DNA from: Paragordius varius
Lineage: Eukaryota > Nematomorpha
Length of the DNA: 64,000 nt
NCBI GenBank assembly: GCA_964247055.1
Contig: OZ176054.1
Span: 9,858,001 to 9,922,000 of the forward strand
Direction of reading: 5' to 3'
Shown here: positions 1 through 12,119 of the stretch, piece after piece
How the letters are laid out: every line of letters starts with the position of its first letter
How positions within the stretch are numbered: the first letter of the stretch is position 1
Made by a program: the position numbers and the translations under genes
The notes under the pieces: generated by a model
What the model was told of the DNA's origin: nothing
Database searches by the model: none
What the model saw: the letters and a program-made list of their open reading frames with translations, nothing else

Positions 1-40
1 TAATAGGATGTTATTTTTTATTAAAACACAATTATTAAAT

Positions 41-970
41 GATAATTTTTCCTATTATATTCCAATGCACAATCATTAATGACTTATTTTTTATTGCTAT
101 ATTTTAACAACTGCATGAATATTTTATAATTTTTTAAAAATTTTTAAGAAAATATTTAATAATTTTTTTATTTTATCGATCGTTCGCATTAATATTGGAG
201 GCTAACTCATAAAGTCTATAGTTACGGATAAAATTTATAATAATATACCATTTTTATCTCAAATGGGTCATTTAACACTTCATATTGGATCTTAAACATA
301 AATTTCACCCTAATTTATATAATATTTATCATTTGGTCCAGGGTGGCCAAACCCGGCCATCCAGATTTTTGTACGGCATGCGAAAAATATGGCAATCCAT
401 ATGCAAAAATATGACCACAAAATCTTAGTTTCACATTTCTTACGCATTTACTCCGAATGAGTATTAAATTGGCAGGAATTAAAAAAAAGTTATATTGTCT
501 TTGTACTTTACAGTCTAAATCGAATAAATTATTTATGAATGCCCGTATATATTTTGAATTGGGAACGCCGTGCTTTTGGACTTAAAATTCGGCCCGCGAA
601 GCCATTGTGTTATAATATTCTTTTTTATAAAATATTTTTAATCAAAAACATTTTTATCTAAAAAACATGTTTGTTTAGATATTTTTTTCCGATAGTATTT
701 TTATCCACAATTCGACATGTTTAAGATCCAATTTAAGCGTTAAATGACCAATTTGAGATTAAAGTAGTATATTTTTATAAATTTTATCCGTAACAGACTT
801 TATGAGCTAGCCTCCAATATTAATGCGAACGATCGATAAAACAAAAAATTATTAAACATTTTCTTAAAAAATTTTAAAAAATTATAAAATATTCATCCAG
901 TTGTTAAAATATAGCATCAAAAAATAAGTCATTAATTGATTGTGCATTGGAATATAAATAGGAAAATGAT
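41..970. mobile_element. Foldback element with long inverted arms
   Basis: The left arm (about 41-303) and right arm (about 717-970) are near-identical inverted copies. Both carry the landmark ATCGATCGTTCGCATTAATA. The arms enclose about 400 bp holding a hAT-like fragment. No coding capacity is visible, so this is a non-autonomous long-TIR element. Confidence 0.75.
339..604. mobile_element. hAT-like MITE fragment nested in the foldback element
   Basis: It begins CAGGGTGGCCAAACC, a hAT-like terminus. It ends in a CGGCCCGCGAAGCCATTGTG stretch resembling the right end of the complete hAT MITE at 39309-39603. The right terminus appears lost. Confidence 0.4.
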
Positions 971-977
971 TTATCTT

Positions 978-1129
978 GTTTTTGAAAAATTGAAAAACCT
1001 ATAATATTTCAAAATTCTGATTGGCGGGATCAAAAATTTTTTCACATTCGGTTTTAAAACACTGAAATTAGTCATAATTTAAAAGTTTGAGTGGTGGTGC
1101 TCAAAAATGTCCAAATTTGTCGACTAGTG
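978..1129 (-). mobile_element. Fragment of a CACTA-like element
   Basis: In reverse complement this starts CACTAGTCGACAAATTTGG and matches the left end of the elements at 16640 and 40186. It is only a terminal piece of about 150 bp, inserted or left beside the foldback element. Confidence 0.65.
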
Positions 1130-1164
1130 AATTAACTTTTAACAGCTCATGAATAATTTTCCAG

Positions 1165-1930
1165 TTTAATTTAATATCCGTTTCCCCCAGTTCGGGCCCA
1201 CCCCGTGTAAAAAACGGTTTTTTTGAAAACAGAAGTCCACAAAGGACCATTCAATTTCAAATAAGATATTTAGTTACTTAATTTCGATTGTGCAGAACAT
1301 AGTCGGCTCGCTTTTTTAATTTATGCCTTCTTTTTACCCGCTCTCCCCGTAAAATGCCACTTTCTTTAAAAAACAAAGTCCACAAAAATGTTTTTTTTAA
1401 ATCTATTTTTCGCCCAAGGTATGAGACCGTAAAAATTCAATAAGGATTCTACGTATTCCCTGTTAAAAGGCAAAAATTTTAGTCAAGCGTTTCTTTGATG
1501 ATAGCTGCTGAGTAAGGTGCTACCCGCGAAAAACTGACCCGTCATATCGAAATAGCTTGCTTTTGGGGCTATTCAGAAAACCTATCAGGCCATATGAGTT
1601 CAATAGCTGCTTAAAGTATTACCCGTAAAAAGTCAAAAATTTTAATCGAGCGGATTTTTTGAATCAGCCGTTAAATAGGCCCTTTATTCCCTAAAATATG
1701 CGCTATCATTGAATTATTTAGTTTTGAAGCCAATCTTCCATAAACTATTAGGAATGAACGATGATTCCAGGTATAAATGCAAATTTTTTTATTCAACTAC
1801 ATTTATATTTTGGCCTCTGGGTAGGGGGCTACCCGCCTACAACTGCACCATCTTATCGATACAGCATGTCTTTGGAGCCAAATTTCAGAATATGAGACTA
1901 TGTGAATCATTTTACAACCGTGCCCCATAA
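1165..1930. repeat. Dispersed repeat related to the 44.5-45.5 kb block
   Basis: It contains the blocks CAGTTCGGGCCCACCCCGTG, AAGTCCACAAA and ACCCGCT..CCCCGTAAAATGC, in the same order as at 2117-2464 and 44507-45470. No convincing coding frame was seen. The short reading frame at 1709-1930 is treated as chance. Confidence 0.6.
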
Positions 1931-2116
1931 CAAAATTGCTTATAAAATCAAAAATATATTATGCTCATTTCAAATAAAATTGTCTTACTCAATATTCAGA
2001 CAATTAAATGATCAATTGATTTCAAACATATCGTATTAATTTATTGTTTTATTATTTATTTATCTATCATATGTATAGGATGCTAAAAAATATATGGATA
2101 ATAAAACATTATTTTG

Positions 2117-2464
2117 GTAATCTATATATTTATAAAAATGGGAAATACTGGCTTTGTGATCTGTTTCCAAAAAACCGGTAAACTTATTCAAATCCAAATG
2201 TCGAAAAATTAGAATCATTAATGAGAGCCCCGACAATAGCTTCGCCCTTTTTTTGAATTAGGTCCCCAGTTCGGGCCCACCCCGTGTAAAAAACGGTTTT
2301 TTTAAAACCGAAGTCCACAAAAATCGTTGAGACAATTTTCCGAAGAACGTGTTATTCGATTTTAAATAAGATTTTTGTTTACTTATTTTCGATTGCGCAG
2401 AACATAGTCTCGCTTTATTAATTTAGACCCTCTTTTTACCAGCTTCCCCGTAAAATGCCACTTT
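2117..2464. repeat. Second copy of the Helitron-like repeat
   Basis: It opens with ATCTATATATTTATAAAAAT and then the CTGGCTTTGTGATCTG block, as at 44507. TCTATATAT..AAAAATG resembles the 5' ends of animal Helitrons. A 3' hairpin with CTRR was not found, so the class is tentative. Confidence 0.5.
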
Positions 2465-2559
2465 TAATTGTGTTTTAATAAAAAATAACATCCTAATATT
2501 ACGCTGACAATGAAAAGTTATTTTTATATCATGTTTTGATATTTATCATCAAAAAGAAA

Positions 2560-2703
2560 ACCGTTTTTATTGACTAGGAAAACGTTTTTATTTGGGAAGA
2601 TGTTTTTATTGACTGGAAAAATGTTTCAATTGACTGGGAAAACGTTTCGATTGATTGGAAAAATGTTTTGATTGACTAGGAAAACGTTTTTTTGACTGGG
2701 AAA
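2560..2703. repeat. 21-bp minisatellite, about seven units
   Basis: Degenerate units of about 21 bp, e.g. ATTGACTGGGAAAACG followed by T's, are tandemly repeated. On the reverse strand the unit resembles the 21-bp repeats in the arms of the element at 46.4-48.1 kb (shared core AACATTTTT..A.TCAA). It may be one surviving arm of such an element. Confidence 0.7.
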
Positions 2704-2736
2704 TAGTAGATTAATAACTAGCACAACAATACTTAC

Positions 2737-2892
2737 CTCGTTTACTGCGATGATTCATCTTGGCTTGCACACTAACCCGAAAAAATTTGTGCAATTTGTT
2801 TTGAGTTTTAGTTCCAACCAAATACATTGAGTTATTCGGATAAACTGATGTTATAACAAGCCCGGCATGTATTTTATTGATTTTTTGATATT
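2737..2892 (-). CDS. Locus A exon 4: FN3-like domain, second half
   Basis: A 156-nt exon, phase 1 to phase 1, flanked by AG (2893-2894) and GTAAGT (2731-2736). Read on the minus strand it gives a 52-residue segment including HAGLVITSVYPNNSMYLVG and FFRVSVQAKMNHRSKRG. The exon has the same length in locus B (57488-57643), and most differences there are tolerated amino-acid changes. With the preceding exon it looks like the C-terminal strands of a fibronectin type III-like sandwich. I infer that from the pattern of alternating hydrophobic residues; no signature motif proves it. The donor phase predicts at least one more exon below 2700, which I could not identify. Confidence 0.7.
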
Positions 2893-2926
2893 CTAAATAT
2901 TAACAAAAATATAATGGTCCCTTAAC

Positions 2927-3049
2927 CTTTAAAAATATTTTTTAAAACGAAATAATTGTTATTAATACTTGGATCGTATATTTTTACGATATAATTTTTC
3001 GGATTTTTGTTTTTCAACTGAAATGAAATCATAGGAGCCGTTATATTTG
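2927..3049 (-). CDS. Locus A exon 3: FN3-like domain, first half
   Basis: A 123-nt exon, phase 1 to phase 1. The acceptor is CATATAG and the donor a non-standard GTTAAG, conserved in locus B. The 41-residue segment contains ITAPMISFQLKNKNP followed by NYIVKIYDP, resembling strands A-C of an FN3 domain. It joins the 156-nt exon through a 34-nt intron. The locus-D exon 37558-37748 has a similar N-x-T, hydrophobic, N-(x)-YIV layout, which suggests a shared domain family. The reading frame is fully open here, whereas the locus-B copy carries an in-frame TGA. Confidence 0.65.
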
Positions 3050-3853
3050 CTATATGTAAAATTTTAATGCATAAGAAATATATAATAAAATTTAAAATTA
3101 TTCTCTAAAATAAATGTAGCATTCATTGGTGCTTTATCTGCTAAGATGTTAGTTTTTTAAGCCCTTAAGTGCGTTAAAATTCTGAACTAATAATGTAAAT
3201 ATATTTATTAACGTTGGTTACATATTTTTTATAAGTTTTTGCTGGAATCGCTTATAACATGTTAATAGAATAGCTGATGTGATGAGTTATGAATAAAAAT
3301 TGCAGGCGTAACATAGGTAGATACCTTAACCTCTTAATACATTTTGGCTGTCTTTATTTGGGGTAATAATAAAATAACAATTAATTTTTGGATTCGTTTG
3401 AAATAATAATTTTGATATCTATTAACCATATCTAAACAAAATCGCCATTAATTAAATTTTAATCTTTAATTTTTTTTGAAATACCTCTTAATAACTCAGC
3501 CAACAAAATATATATCAAGGTAAAGGTAAGATAAAATTTTGGTACTAATTCAATGATTTTGACTTTAAGTGTGAGGAAGATTGTGTTTTTATTGATTGTA
3601 AAAGTTAATCTTTCTACTTTTATTCGTAACAAAAAAGTTCAAATTTTTTATTGAATATGTTTATCTGATAACATATAATAATCTCAAAAAACTTTATTTT
3701 AATATTTCATTTTAAAATGGTACTGAATTTGGAATATGTTGCAAAAAAGACCGTTTTTTTTATATTTTTAATATTATATATATTTATCATATATCGCCTA
3801 ATTTTGTAAATTGTGTTCTATAGCTGTTTTAAAGTATTAAAATAAAGACACAT

Positions 3854-3889
<36 letters not shown>

Positions 3890-4479
3890 GAGGAAAAATT
3901 ATAAAGTCGTGTAGATAAATAGTAATCCTCGCCAAAGCTTCAAAGTCATTTTTATCCATTTGGTAATTCTTAACCCTATCATCAGTAAAGATAAATTAAT
4001 CAAAATGATTGTTAAATTCATTTGTTTAAAAAAACTTAGTGGCCTAGTGACACAAAACATCTGAAGAAACCCATTATGCTTATATAGGAACCGCTTTTTG
4101 AATTAACCTTTCATTTAAATCCCAACCAATAGAGAGTTTCGAAAATCAAAAGTCACATAAAATGGCGTCTTAGACAACTCTCCGGAAAATCTTAAAATTT
4201 TAAATCATTTATGAATGCCCCGATAATAAACAATCCACTTATCTTAATTAGCCAGTCTATTTACCAGCTCTTAATATATATATTGTTTAAAAAGCCTTTA
4301 ACGGATTGGATATATTATTTATATGATAATTTATATGAGCACATTGACAAATTATAATAAAAATAAAATGTTAACTTAGTTAATTGCATACTCATTCAAA
4401 ATATAAATATGTACATACAAAGCAGTCAGTTATGAAATTGTTTAATCTAAACATAATTAAATTGAAATATTTATAAAAT

Positions 4480-5770
4480 TGATGCCATGAGTGCTAAAAC
4501 TTGAGATGAAAAACTAAATGAATCACTATCAACGAATACGATCCAAATACATTTTAAACAATACTTAAAGCAAGATAATTGTATTAAAAACGCTAAAAAC
4601 AACCAAATGATGAAATAACAAAAATAATTATTCTTGCCTATGCAGAACTCAAGAAAATCACGAAATTAGAAAATATATGTTTACCAAAATCAAACATGAC
4701 ATGGTCACATCGAAAATTGGCATATCAAATTTTTCCTTTGATAAAAGTGTATGAGCGATCAGAAAGAAATTTTTAAAAACCACAAAGTAAAAAGGTGAAT
4801 CGGTTATGAGTTATGTTGAAAGGCTAAGGGTGATCGCTTCTGATTGTAATTTTGAAGCCTGGCATACTTATATAGTGACGTTTACTTAATAGAGAAGAAA
4901 TATGCTATTTGTTGAAAGAAAGTTAAATATTCGATTTTCCACGTGTCAAAAGAGAACCACAGATGATGGTAGACATATAACGATCCTTCAATTTAATTTA
5001 ACCAGGAATGTGTAAGATCCAAAAAAAAGAGTTATACAGCAATGAGATTGTCGACGATGGGGAAAGCGACATCCCATTCACAGATGTAAGGCAAATGTGC
5101 AACGTTGCTACAAGTGAGGTAAGTGGAATTATTTTATCAAGTACTGTCTTACCAATCAAATTGTTGGTATCGTAGCAAGCTCATATAGGGAGAATCTAAT
5201 AGATGTACAACTCAATGGCAGAGCATTAACAATGTTATTTGAGACTGGTACTGATGTGACGGTGATCCGACAGATGCTGGAAATAAACATGAAGACCAAA
5301 ATTAGTAGCAGATTGTCGACGTACAACAATGAAACAAATATTAACAATAAGAAAATCTCACAGTTAGATGTGACAATGAATTAAACAAAAAAGAGACTAG
5401 AATGTGTTACAATCAAAAGATGCCAACCTCTTAGTCTCCCTTGTGCATTTAAATTACAGTGTTATAAATTAAATAAAGAAAATACACATATTCAATGAGT
5501 ATAATAGGTTTTTCTCGCACTGCTTAGTGTTTGAAGAATATGGAGGTATCAATAAAAAACAAAGAAACCCAAGAATATACCCTGCAAAGTTCCCTTATCT
5601 CTGCAAAAGCGTGCGGAAAAGGAGTTTAATAGCTAGGAATAAGAAAAACAGAACTTTAAGTTGGTCATCTTTAATAAGCCTATGACTATAAATCCGCATT
5701 TTGTAAATTACACCCCCATTTATAGAAACGACAAATTTTGAGGCAAGTTATGCCAACACAATGAGGCCAT
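4480..5770 (+). mobile_element. Ty3/gypsy-like retroelement fossil in locus A
   Basis: Degraded remains on the plus strand, opposite to the host gene and inside its intron. Parts recognisable by comparison with the locus-B copy are the end of gag with a CCHC-type zinc knuckle, an aspartic protease around 5230, and the start of reverse transcriptase around 5590-5710. It is broken in many places and no LTRs were found. The same fragment lies at the matching place in locus B (about 58850-60190), so the insertion is older than the duplication. Confidence 0.65.
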
Positions 5771-6196
5771 GTGGGTCTAATAATGTCTTCATATTCTGTA
5801 TAAATTCAAAAATTATGTCGAGCTCTTTTTTCAATTACACAGTCAATTAAAAATAAAACCTTATAAAATAGAATAATATGTATATTTAATATTATGATTG
5901 GTTGTTGACCGTCTCAGTTCATTTTTTTGTATATTCAAGTAGCTTCTTAAAGATGCGCACAACGGAAATAAATTATAATAATTAATCTTTTTAATAAAAA
6001 ATGGAAATCGAGTTATTAGTATGATATATATTTATACCTTTTACTAGAAATGCTTGGGTGATAGTTCTTATATTCTTGACATTTTGCTGCATATCTATTG
6101 TAAAAAAATATGTTTTACATGAAATATTTTTTAATAATGAATTATGCAAAAGATTGGACAATGTATTTCATACTTCTCAAGCAAAATGTCTAATAC

Positions 6197-6283
6197 CTGA
6201 CAGATTGGGATATGACTTTTTATATGTGCATTGCAATCTTTTCTTCTGTTTGAACATAAACGCGCTAATTTCATATTTGATAG
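6197..6283 (-). CDS. Locus A exon 2: FN3-like strand exon
   Basis: An 87-nt exon, phase 1 to phase 1. The acceptor is AATATAG and the donor GTATTA; both are conserved in locus B. It reads IKYEISAFMFKQKKRLQC and then TYKKSYPNLSG. IKYEISAFMF resembles the F strand of an FN3 domain. The plus-strand reading frame over the same bases (6058-6363) is a shadow: it is not kept in locus B, while this minus-strand frame is. It joins exon 1 (186 nt) in phase. Confidence 0.7.
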
Positions 6284-6581
6284 CTATATTGATATACGGG
6301 GATATCAAACCATTAGATATAAAATCAAATCCTATTATATCTTTCTTACATATAAAAGTTTAATTTCTATTTAAATTTAACATGAAAAAAAACCACAACT
6401 CATAAACATATTGCTGAAAATTTAATCCTGCATATAAATGTTGTGTATTTTAACAATAATTATAAAATTTCCTAAAATTGAAATTTGGCTAAATATTAAA
6501 AGTATTAATTGATTTAATTATGATGAAATGACATTATGACGCGTTTTCTTACCTCCCACTTATATAAGCTGGTCGTGATAT

Positions 6582-6877
6582 ACCATTTATAATTCAAATC
6601 ACCCTTAAACAATTTAAATTCACTCGTGAACAATTCAAATTCACCCTTGAACAATTCAAATTCACCCTCAAATAAATTACATGTTTTTAAGATGAAAAAT
6701 TACCTATATATTTTATATAATTTTAAAAAATAATTTTTTTTTAATACTGAAAAAATAATAAACTATGCCATAAAGACATATTTCATATTAATAATGAGTT
6801 ATATTAGTTCGAAAACACATAATTTATTTTTAGGGTGAATTTGAATTGTTCGAGGGTGAATTTGAACTGTAAATGGT
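6582..6877. mobile_element. MITE with 21-bp subterminal repeats
   Basis: The terminal inverted repeats start ACCATTTA. Next to them are inverted arrays of a 21-bp unit (ATTCAAATTCACCCTTGAAC plus one base). The flanks are compatible with a TA target duplication. Locus B has no element at the matching place (near 61355), so B is an empty site and the insertion followed the duplication. Confidence 0.8.
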
Positions 6878-7717
6878 ATATATTACATTTGATGTCAATA
6901 TTATTATAGACATAGCGAATTTCATGCTAAAATCTTTATCAGTTTTTTTTTGTTCAAGATTATAAAAGCCTATAATCGTGGTATACTAAGAATATTTTTA
7001 GAAGGACATTTATTGTTGTAACTGATGTCCACTTGATAATTACAATTTGCATAATATTTGTTAAATTATATGGTTCTTGATAAATTTTGGTACTTAATAC
7101 TGTATATTTAAAACTAAAAGAGTCCAAGCCTAAATTAATTTTCCGCTTTATGTTCTGCCTTTTTGTATAAAACACAGAAGCATAATTAGATATCTAGATT
7201 AATCCTTAAAAATTTAAAATTAATAATATTAATTCAAATTATCTGATACCACCTTAAAATTACTTTCATGTCATATTTATTAGCCCTTTATATTTATCAA
7301 TCAAAGGCTGACCTAATTTAACGCGACACTGAAATCTCAGCACACATAAATGAATAACATTTTTAAATGAATCTATATTGTTTAAAATCACTTAATTTTA
7401 TCTTTATTCAGCAGTAGCCGATAATAGAGATGAGAACAATTAAAAAAAATTAAAATTAGTTTCATATACCCCGGTAGGTATACTTTTTCATAAGGCGTGG
7501 TTTTTTTAAAAACCACTATTTTTTATTATGTTTATTGTAATGAAAAAAAAATTGGGTGCGACAATGGGCTGGAGTGTATATCATGTATTAACGTTTGCTT
7601 TCATACCTTTGTTTTATATTTTTAAAATTTCTTCGCTTTTTTATTGTAGTATCATCGGTAGCATATTGTTTTAAAAAATAATCAAAGTACACATTTTTAA
7701 ATATATTTAAATAATAC

Positions 7718-7903
7718 TTTCTTGCACGACTTCCAACGGTCTTATTTTGAGCGCCATTAAAGCATGTGAGTAGAGTTTGTTTTTAACCATATCTATCAAA
7801 GAAACGTTGGGAGTACGCCAAAATATAGCATAGGTTTTTTGATCCATAGGACCATATGTCACATGATCAACAAAGTATGGGGGTCCGTTACCAATATTCA
7901 AAC
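7718..7903 (-). CDS. Locus A exon 1: conserved 62-codon exon
   Basis: A 186-nt exon, phase 1 to phase 1, with acceptor AATAG at its 5' side and donor GTATTA. It encodes GLNIGNGPPYFVDHVTYGP, then KTYAIFWRTPNVSLIDMV and ends LKIRPLEVVQE. The locus-B copy (62179-62364) has the same length, with only two amino-acid differences over most of it, although neighbouring intron sequence has diverged far more. That contrast is the best sign of purifying selection in the window. KTYAIFWRTP followed by the next exon's IKYEISAF fits an FN3-like fold. I do not recognise the family. Upstream exons, including the start codon, were not found. Confidence 0.8.
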
Positions 7904-9420
7904 CTATTTCGATTAATTATGTCAATTATCTGAAAAAATGATATTAAGGTTTAATCCATTAGTTTAAGGGATATGTATGATGTTAACTTAATCAAGACCA
8001 CTCAAATTAATTTTTAGGGCTAAATGCTTAATCAATGTTTAAATTGCATTAAGCTTGAGTTGCAAATTTTTATTCGTTTAAATGAACTTGTCGTTTTAAG
8101 CATAAAAAACTGATGCTAGTTTTTGATAGATTATAACAAACTGAATATTAACTTTTTAAGAGATTTAGATCACAATTAAATTAGAGTAAAGCGTATTTTA
8201 TGGTTTGAAGCATACTTAAAGCGTTTCGCCCCCTTTAATAGAATTTAACACCTTTTTGCAATATTTTATGCCTCTAATTTCTTTCAAGTTAGATTTTTTT
8301 AATTGAAGCATTTGTTTGCCTTCAAATAAAAGTAACTTAAAATTGTGTTTCATGAATTTAAAATCATTCAGACAAGCTCCAAATATATCTTAAATAACAG
8401 TACTGTTCTGCGTAATAATTAGAATTTTTTATACTAGTTACGGTATTACGTTAAAAAATTTGTCAAAATACCATAATTTAAAAAAAATAACACTTTTTTC
8501 CAAATGTAATTGATTAAAAATCTAGCATATTTATCTTCTTATCAGCCCTCGGTGTGTAAACTTTCAAGCTAGCTCATTTTAACCCATAAAAATATATTAT
8601 TATACATAATAATGAATTCAATATAAATATATTTTTTTATAAATTTTAAAATATCAGCGAAAATCGGTTTAAGAGCATTTTCTTCTGCCAAACACTTTTA
8701 TTCAACATTTGTGATTGGGATACCATAAATATTATACTTTTAATCTACGCTCAAAAACCAAAAGCACATGAAAAAGCTCGCACTTTTATTAGTATTATCT
8801 TTTTTATAAATCGATTTTGTACACATTTTCTAAAATATATAAGCTAAAAATTAAATTTTAAATCAAATCCATATAATATCTAATTAGGCATTTTAAAAAA
8901 TCGATATTGAAAAAACTAGACCTTATATGAAATATTAGTAAAATATAATTTACCTTTGATGATAAAGTATAGGTTAAAATACATAAAGTTCATTTTTTAA
9001 AAATATGCGTAGGAAAAAAAATTATTAAATAAAAATTTAAGGTGGTATATAATTATTTTAAAATCGGTAAAAAACTTATTGTTAATTACACTTTCATACA
9101 ATAGTTATTAATATAACCCTATTGATTAATATTGCTGGTTGACTTAATGTTTACTTAGATAATTATATCTTACAAAATTTTCTGACGAAATTGGATGTCA
9201 GAACTGATAAAATAGCAAATAAGGTATAGTTTGTTTGTTTTGTAGCCTATAGAGCTCAATATTAAAATGTGTTAATATAATCATTAAAAAATTACAAATT
9301 TGGTCACGTTTCTATAAATCAAGGTTGTTTTCGACCAGCTATAGTTTATTATTTTATTTTATAAATAAATGCAAAATAAAAAATATCTTTATATCAAATT
9401 TTTCTGGAGAATCGTTCGAA

Positions 9421-10022
9421 ACCATTATTTAATTAGGATTGTAGATAAAAAATCCAAAGACGCTCTGATTTTAATTTTTTGATAAAAGGCGCGTTCTTGG
9501 ATATTAATATTTTTCACCAAAGTTTTTAAAATTAATAAATGTATCTATATAAGTTGAAAAGTTTCTCTAAAGTTAAAACAGATTTCATGAATTTAACTTT
9601 AAAAAGTTATTTAGAGGATTGAATGTGTTAAACTTTTCAAACATGGCGTACTTTTGCCGGTAAAATGCTTGACATATTGCACTGAAAATTTTTGATTATC
9701 AATATTGAAGAATGTAGGATAATATCAAGATAGTCATAATTAAATTAAGTGATTTAGCACAACCCGTTCCAAAAATTCGATTATTGGAACTTCATTAGGT
9801 ATTTAAGTTTTTTTACATCCTAATATTATTTACATTTGAGTTCAAGTGTTTTGCTCAATGGTTAATAAAACTATACCGATAATCAACTGTTTGGTGCCTT
9901 AATGTATTAGCTTTGATTTCTTTTATATGGTGTTTCCCATCTCAAAGCCCGTCCTTCTTTTTATCTAAAATTTAGTTTCTAAACAAAGAGACCCCAATTA
10001 CACTATTTTTTTGCTATGCAAT
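9421..10022. other. Unassigned spacer
   Basis: AT-rich sequence beyond the end of the A/B homology. I see no supported exon, repeat or RNA gene. Confidence 0.5.
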
Positions 10023-11881
10023 CAGTGGCCTACCAAGGGAGGGGTGGGGCAAGGGGGTACATTATGGCGCGGGCGCCGTTATTTAAGGGCGCCTATTTTT
10101 ATTTTTTATACGAATTTTAAAATATGCCAAAATAATAACAACTTTCATGTAAGTATTCCTTCAAACATGTGCAATAGGGCCGTTTATTTATGTTTTTTTA
10201 ATAATTTATTTTTTGGTTTATGTAATAATTTCTAAAATAATATAAACAATATATACAAATGAGATCAAGAAATATGCCAATTTCAACATTTATGTGGGTA
10301 TTCCCTTCAAATATGAAAATATTTATTTTTTGTTTAGAAACATTTCTTTCGATTATATTTTAAATTCTTTTGCTGCCTTATATTAAATTAATTTAACTTT
10401 TGTGTCTGTTTAAACGTAACCTTATGTATTATTCTATTTTTATTTTAATTATAGATAATTTCTAATAAAAACCTAAATTTATTTATTTAAACCAAGATCA
10501 TCATCTCTAACATGTAAGTTTTTATTATTAATATAGCATTGTATTTCTTATGATTACTCTCATTGTCATCAGATATCAATGCCTAAATCAGCGGTTAAAA
10601 TAGGAGACTAAAAATCGATGAAGTGAATAAAACAACTAAAATGAGAATACTATAAAAATTATTGAAAAAATTTTCGACAAAAACAAAACAGTACTCTTTA
10701 ATAATAATCATTTAAATACACCTGAAACCCTAATTATTGATCCAATAAATATGGATGAGAAAACTACAAGTACACCCTCCGTAATTCCAAGCGCTATACC
10801 TATAGAGTTTAGGGAAATCCCCCTTTTAAATTTTATTAATAATAATATTCCCATAATATAAATTCAACTTTGTACAGAAATGATTATTCAGGATCTTAAG
10901 GATTTCGAAATAAGATTGATTGAAACAAAAAATTATCGTTCAATGCCCCAATCTTGTTTTATCGACCGGTAAAAAGATTTGAAGTTGGAATGTCTCTTTT
11001 TTACATCAACCAAACAACAGATTTGCGCATAGCCAATTTTTTGCTTTATGGGCTATCTGGCAATAGTTGATGAAATCTAAACGTATATTTTTCATATTGT
11101 ATCTTAGATTATTTTCAGGATAAAACTCCTATATTCTCTATATTACTTTTGACACCCGACTTATTGATTATGATTTGAATTGGAAAACTGTATATAATTA
11201 TATTTATTTACTCAAATTAGATTTTAGGATAATACAAATTAGTTACCAAATATTTTTCTAACACTATCAATAGTGTTGGTAAAGAAATGACTGTTATACA
11301 TGATATTTAGTTTATTTAAAAACGATCTTTAATTTGATTATATGGTTTTGTTGTGTTTCGATTGGGGCTAAACCTAGATGCACATATACACAAACCGCTT
11401 TCATCTATGCCTATATCGAAATTGTCCATCGCCTTTTTCATTTGTTAAAATAATAAGCACTGAAGCGTAATAGAACCTCTAAAATTATCTGCTTAGGCTT
11501 TTATAAAAATCAAACTGTAGAACGTCCCAGAAAAATTACATCAATATCATTTTTATCTCAAAACTAAAGGCAGAACATTATTGAGAGCCTGGCTGTTATA
11601 TCAGTAAAAATAAATGAATTAATATTTAATTTAACAATGCGTTGTATAAAATCTTAGTTAGGTATATTTTTGCCTAATTTGAAATAAGTAGCTGGCGCAT
11701 AGCGCTTGGGCAATCTACCATTATAACTTTAGTTTGCTGTTTTCAGATTAATTTTTTTTGCCATTAGGACTAATTTTTATGTAGATAATTTTTTTTATTT
11801 TTAGTAGGAAAAATATTTTTGCGTACAGCGGGTTGGGAGGGCCGCATTTATATTATGGAACCTGGGATTTTTCCGCCATTG
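10023..11881 (+). mobile_element. Degenerate hAT element (ZMYM/TTF-type)
   Basis: It begins CAGTGGCCTACCAAGGGAGG, a terminus shared with the element at 33227 (CAGTAGTGTACCGAGG). Homology continues to about 10990, including a possible start ATGCCTAAA at 10579. The right end is proposed at the GCCATTG near 11881 (reverse complement CAATGGCGG), but no 8-bp duplication was found, so that end is uncertain. The coding content is too decayed to assign an ORF. Confidence 0.5.
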
Positions 11882-12119
11882 TTACATTACGGGTTTCATC
11901 TAACATATTCGCCCTAGATACCTACACAAGGCTATTATAATTTAGATAAATAATTTGTGTCTAATATATGAAATGTAATTTATATGACTTAAAATTGCAC
12001 TAAAAATACCGGGCGTTGCTGTAACCTCGACAAGATACAAATTGATTAAATATTGACATATCAAACCTTTGTTATCATACTCGTAGAGCAGTATATTTTA
12101 CAAATTTCAACGTCCTTGA

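Larger units (their letters stand above)
1..2498. repeat. Outer inverted repeat pair enclosing nested repeats
   Basis: Bases 1-34 (starting TAATAGGATGTTATT) recur as the reverse complement at 2465-2498 with about one mismatch. The pair may be the terminal repeats of a larger element that later took in the foldback element (41-970), a CACTA-like fragment and two Helitron-like repeat blocks. The left end touches the window edge, so its true limit is unknown. Confidence 0.45.
2705..9420. repeat. Segmental duplication, copy A
   Basis: This segment aligns along its length, in the same orientation, with about 57465-63855. Landmarks include GTTATTCGGATAAACTG near 2833 and GACGAAATTGGAT near 9184. 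Non-coding parts have diverged by many substitutions and indels, while four exons keep length, phase and splice sites. Introns of the host gene fill the rest. Between 3050 and 6196 lie a CA/TA microsatellite (about 3855-3890) and a retroelement fragment. 7904-9420 shows only weakly conserved non-coding sequence. Confidence 0.9.

Noticed and set aside
6058-6363. Plus-strand 101-codon frame in locus A
   Set aside because: The frame is not kept in locus B, whereas the minus-strand 87-nt exon over the same bases is.
6960-7175. Minus-strand 71-codon frame in locus A
   Set aside because: Copy B has an indel and stops at the matching place, so the frame is not conserved.
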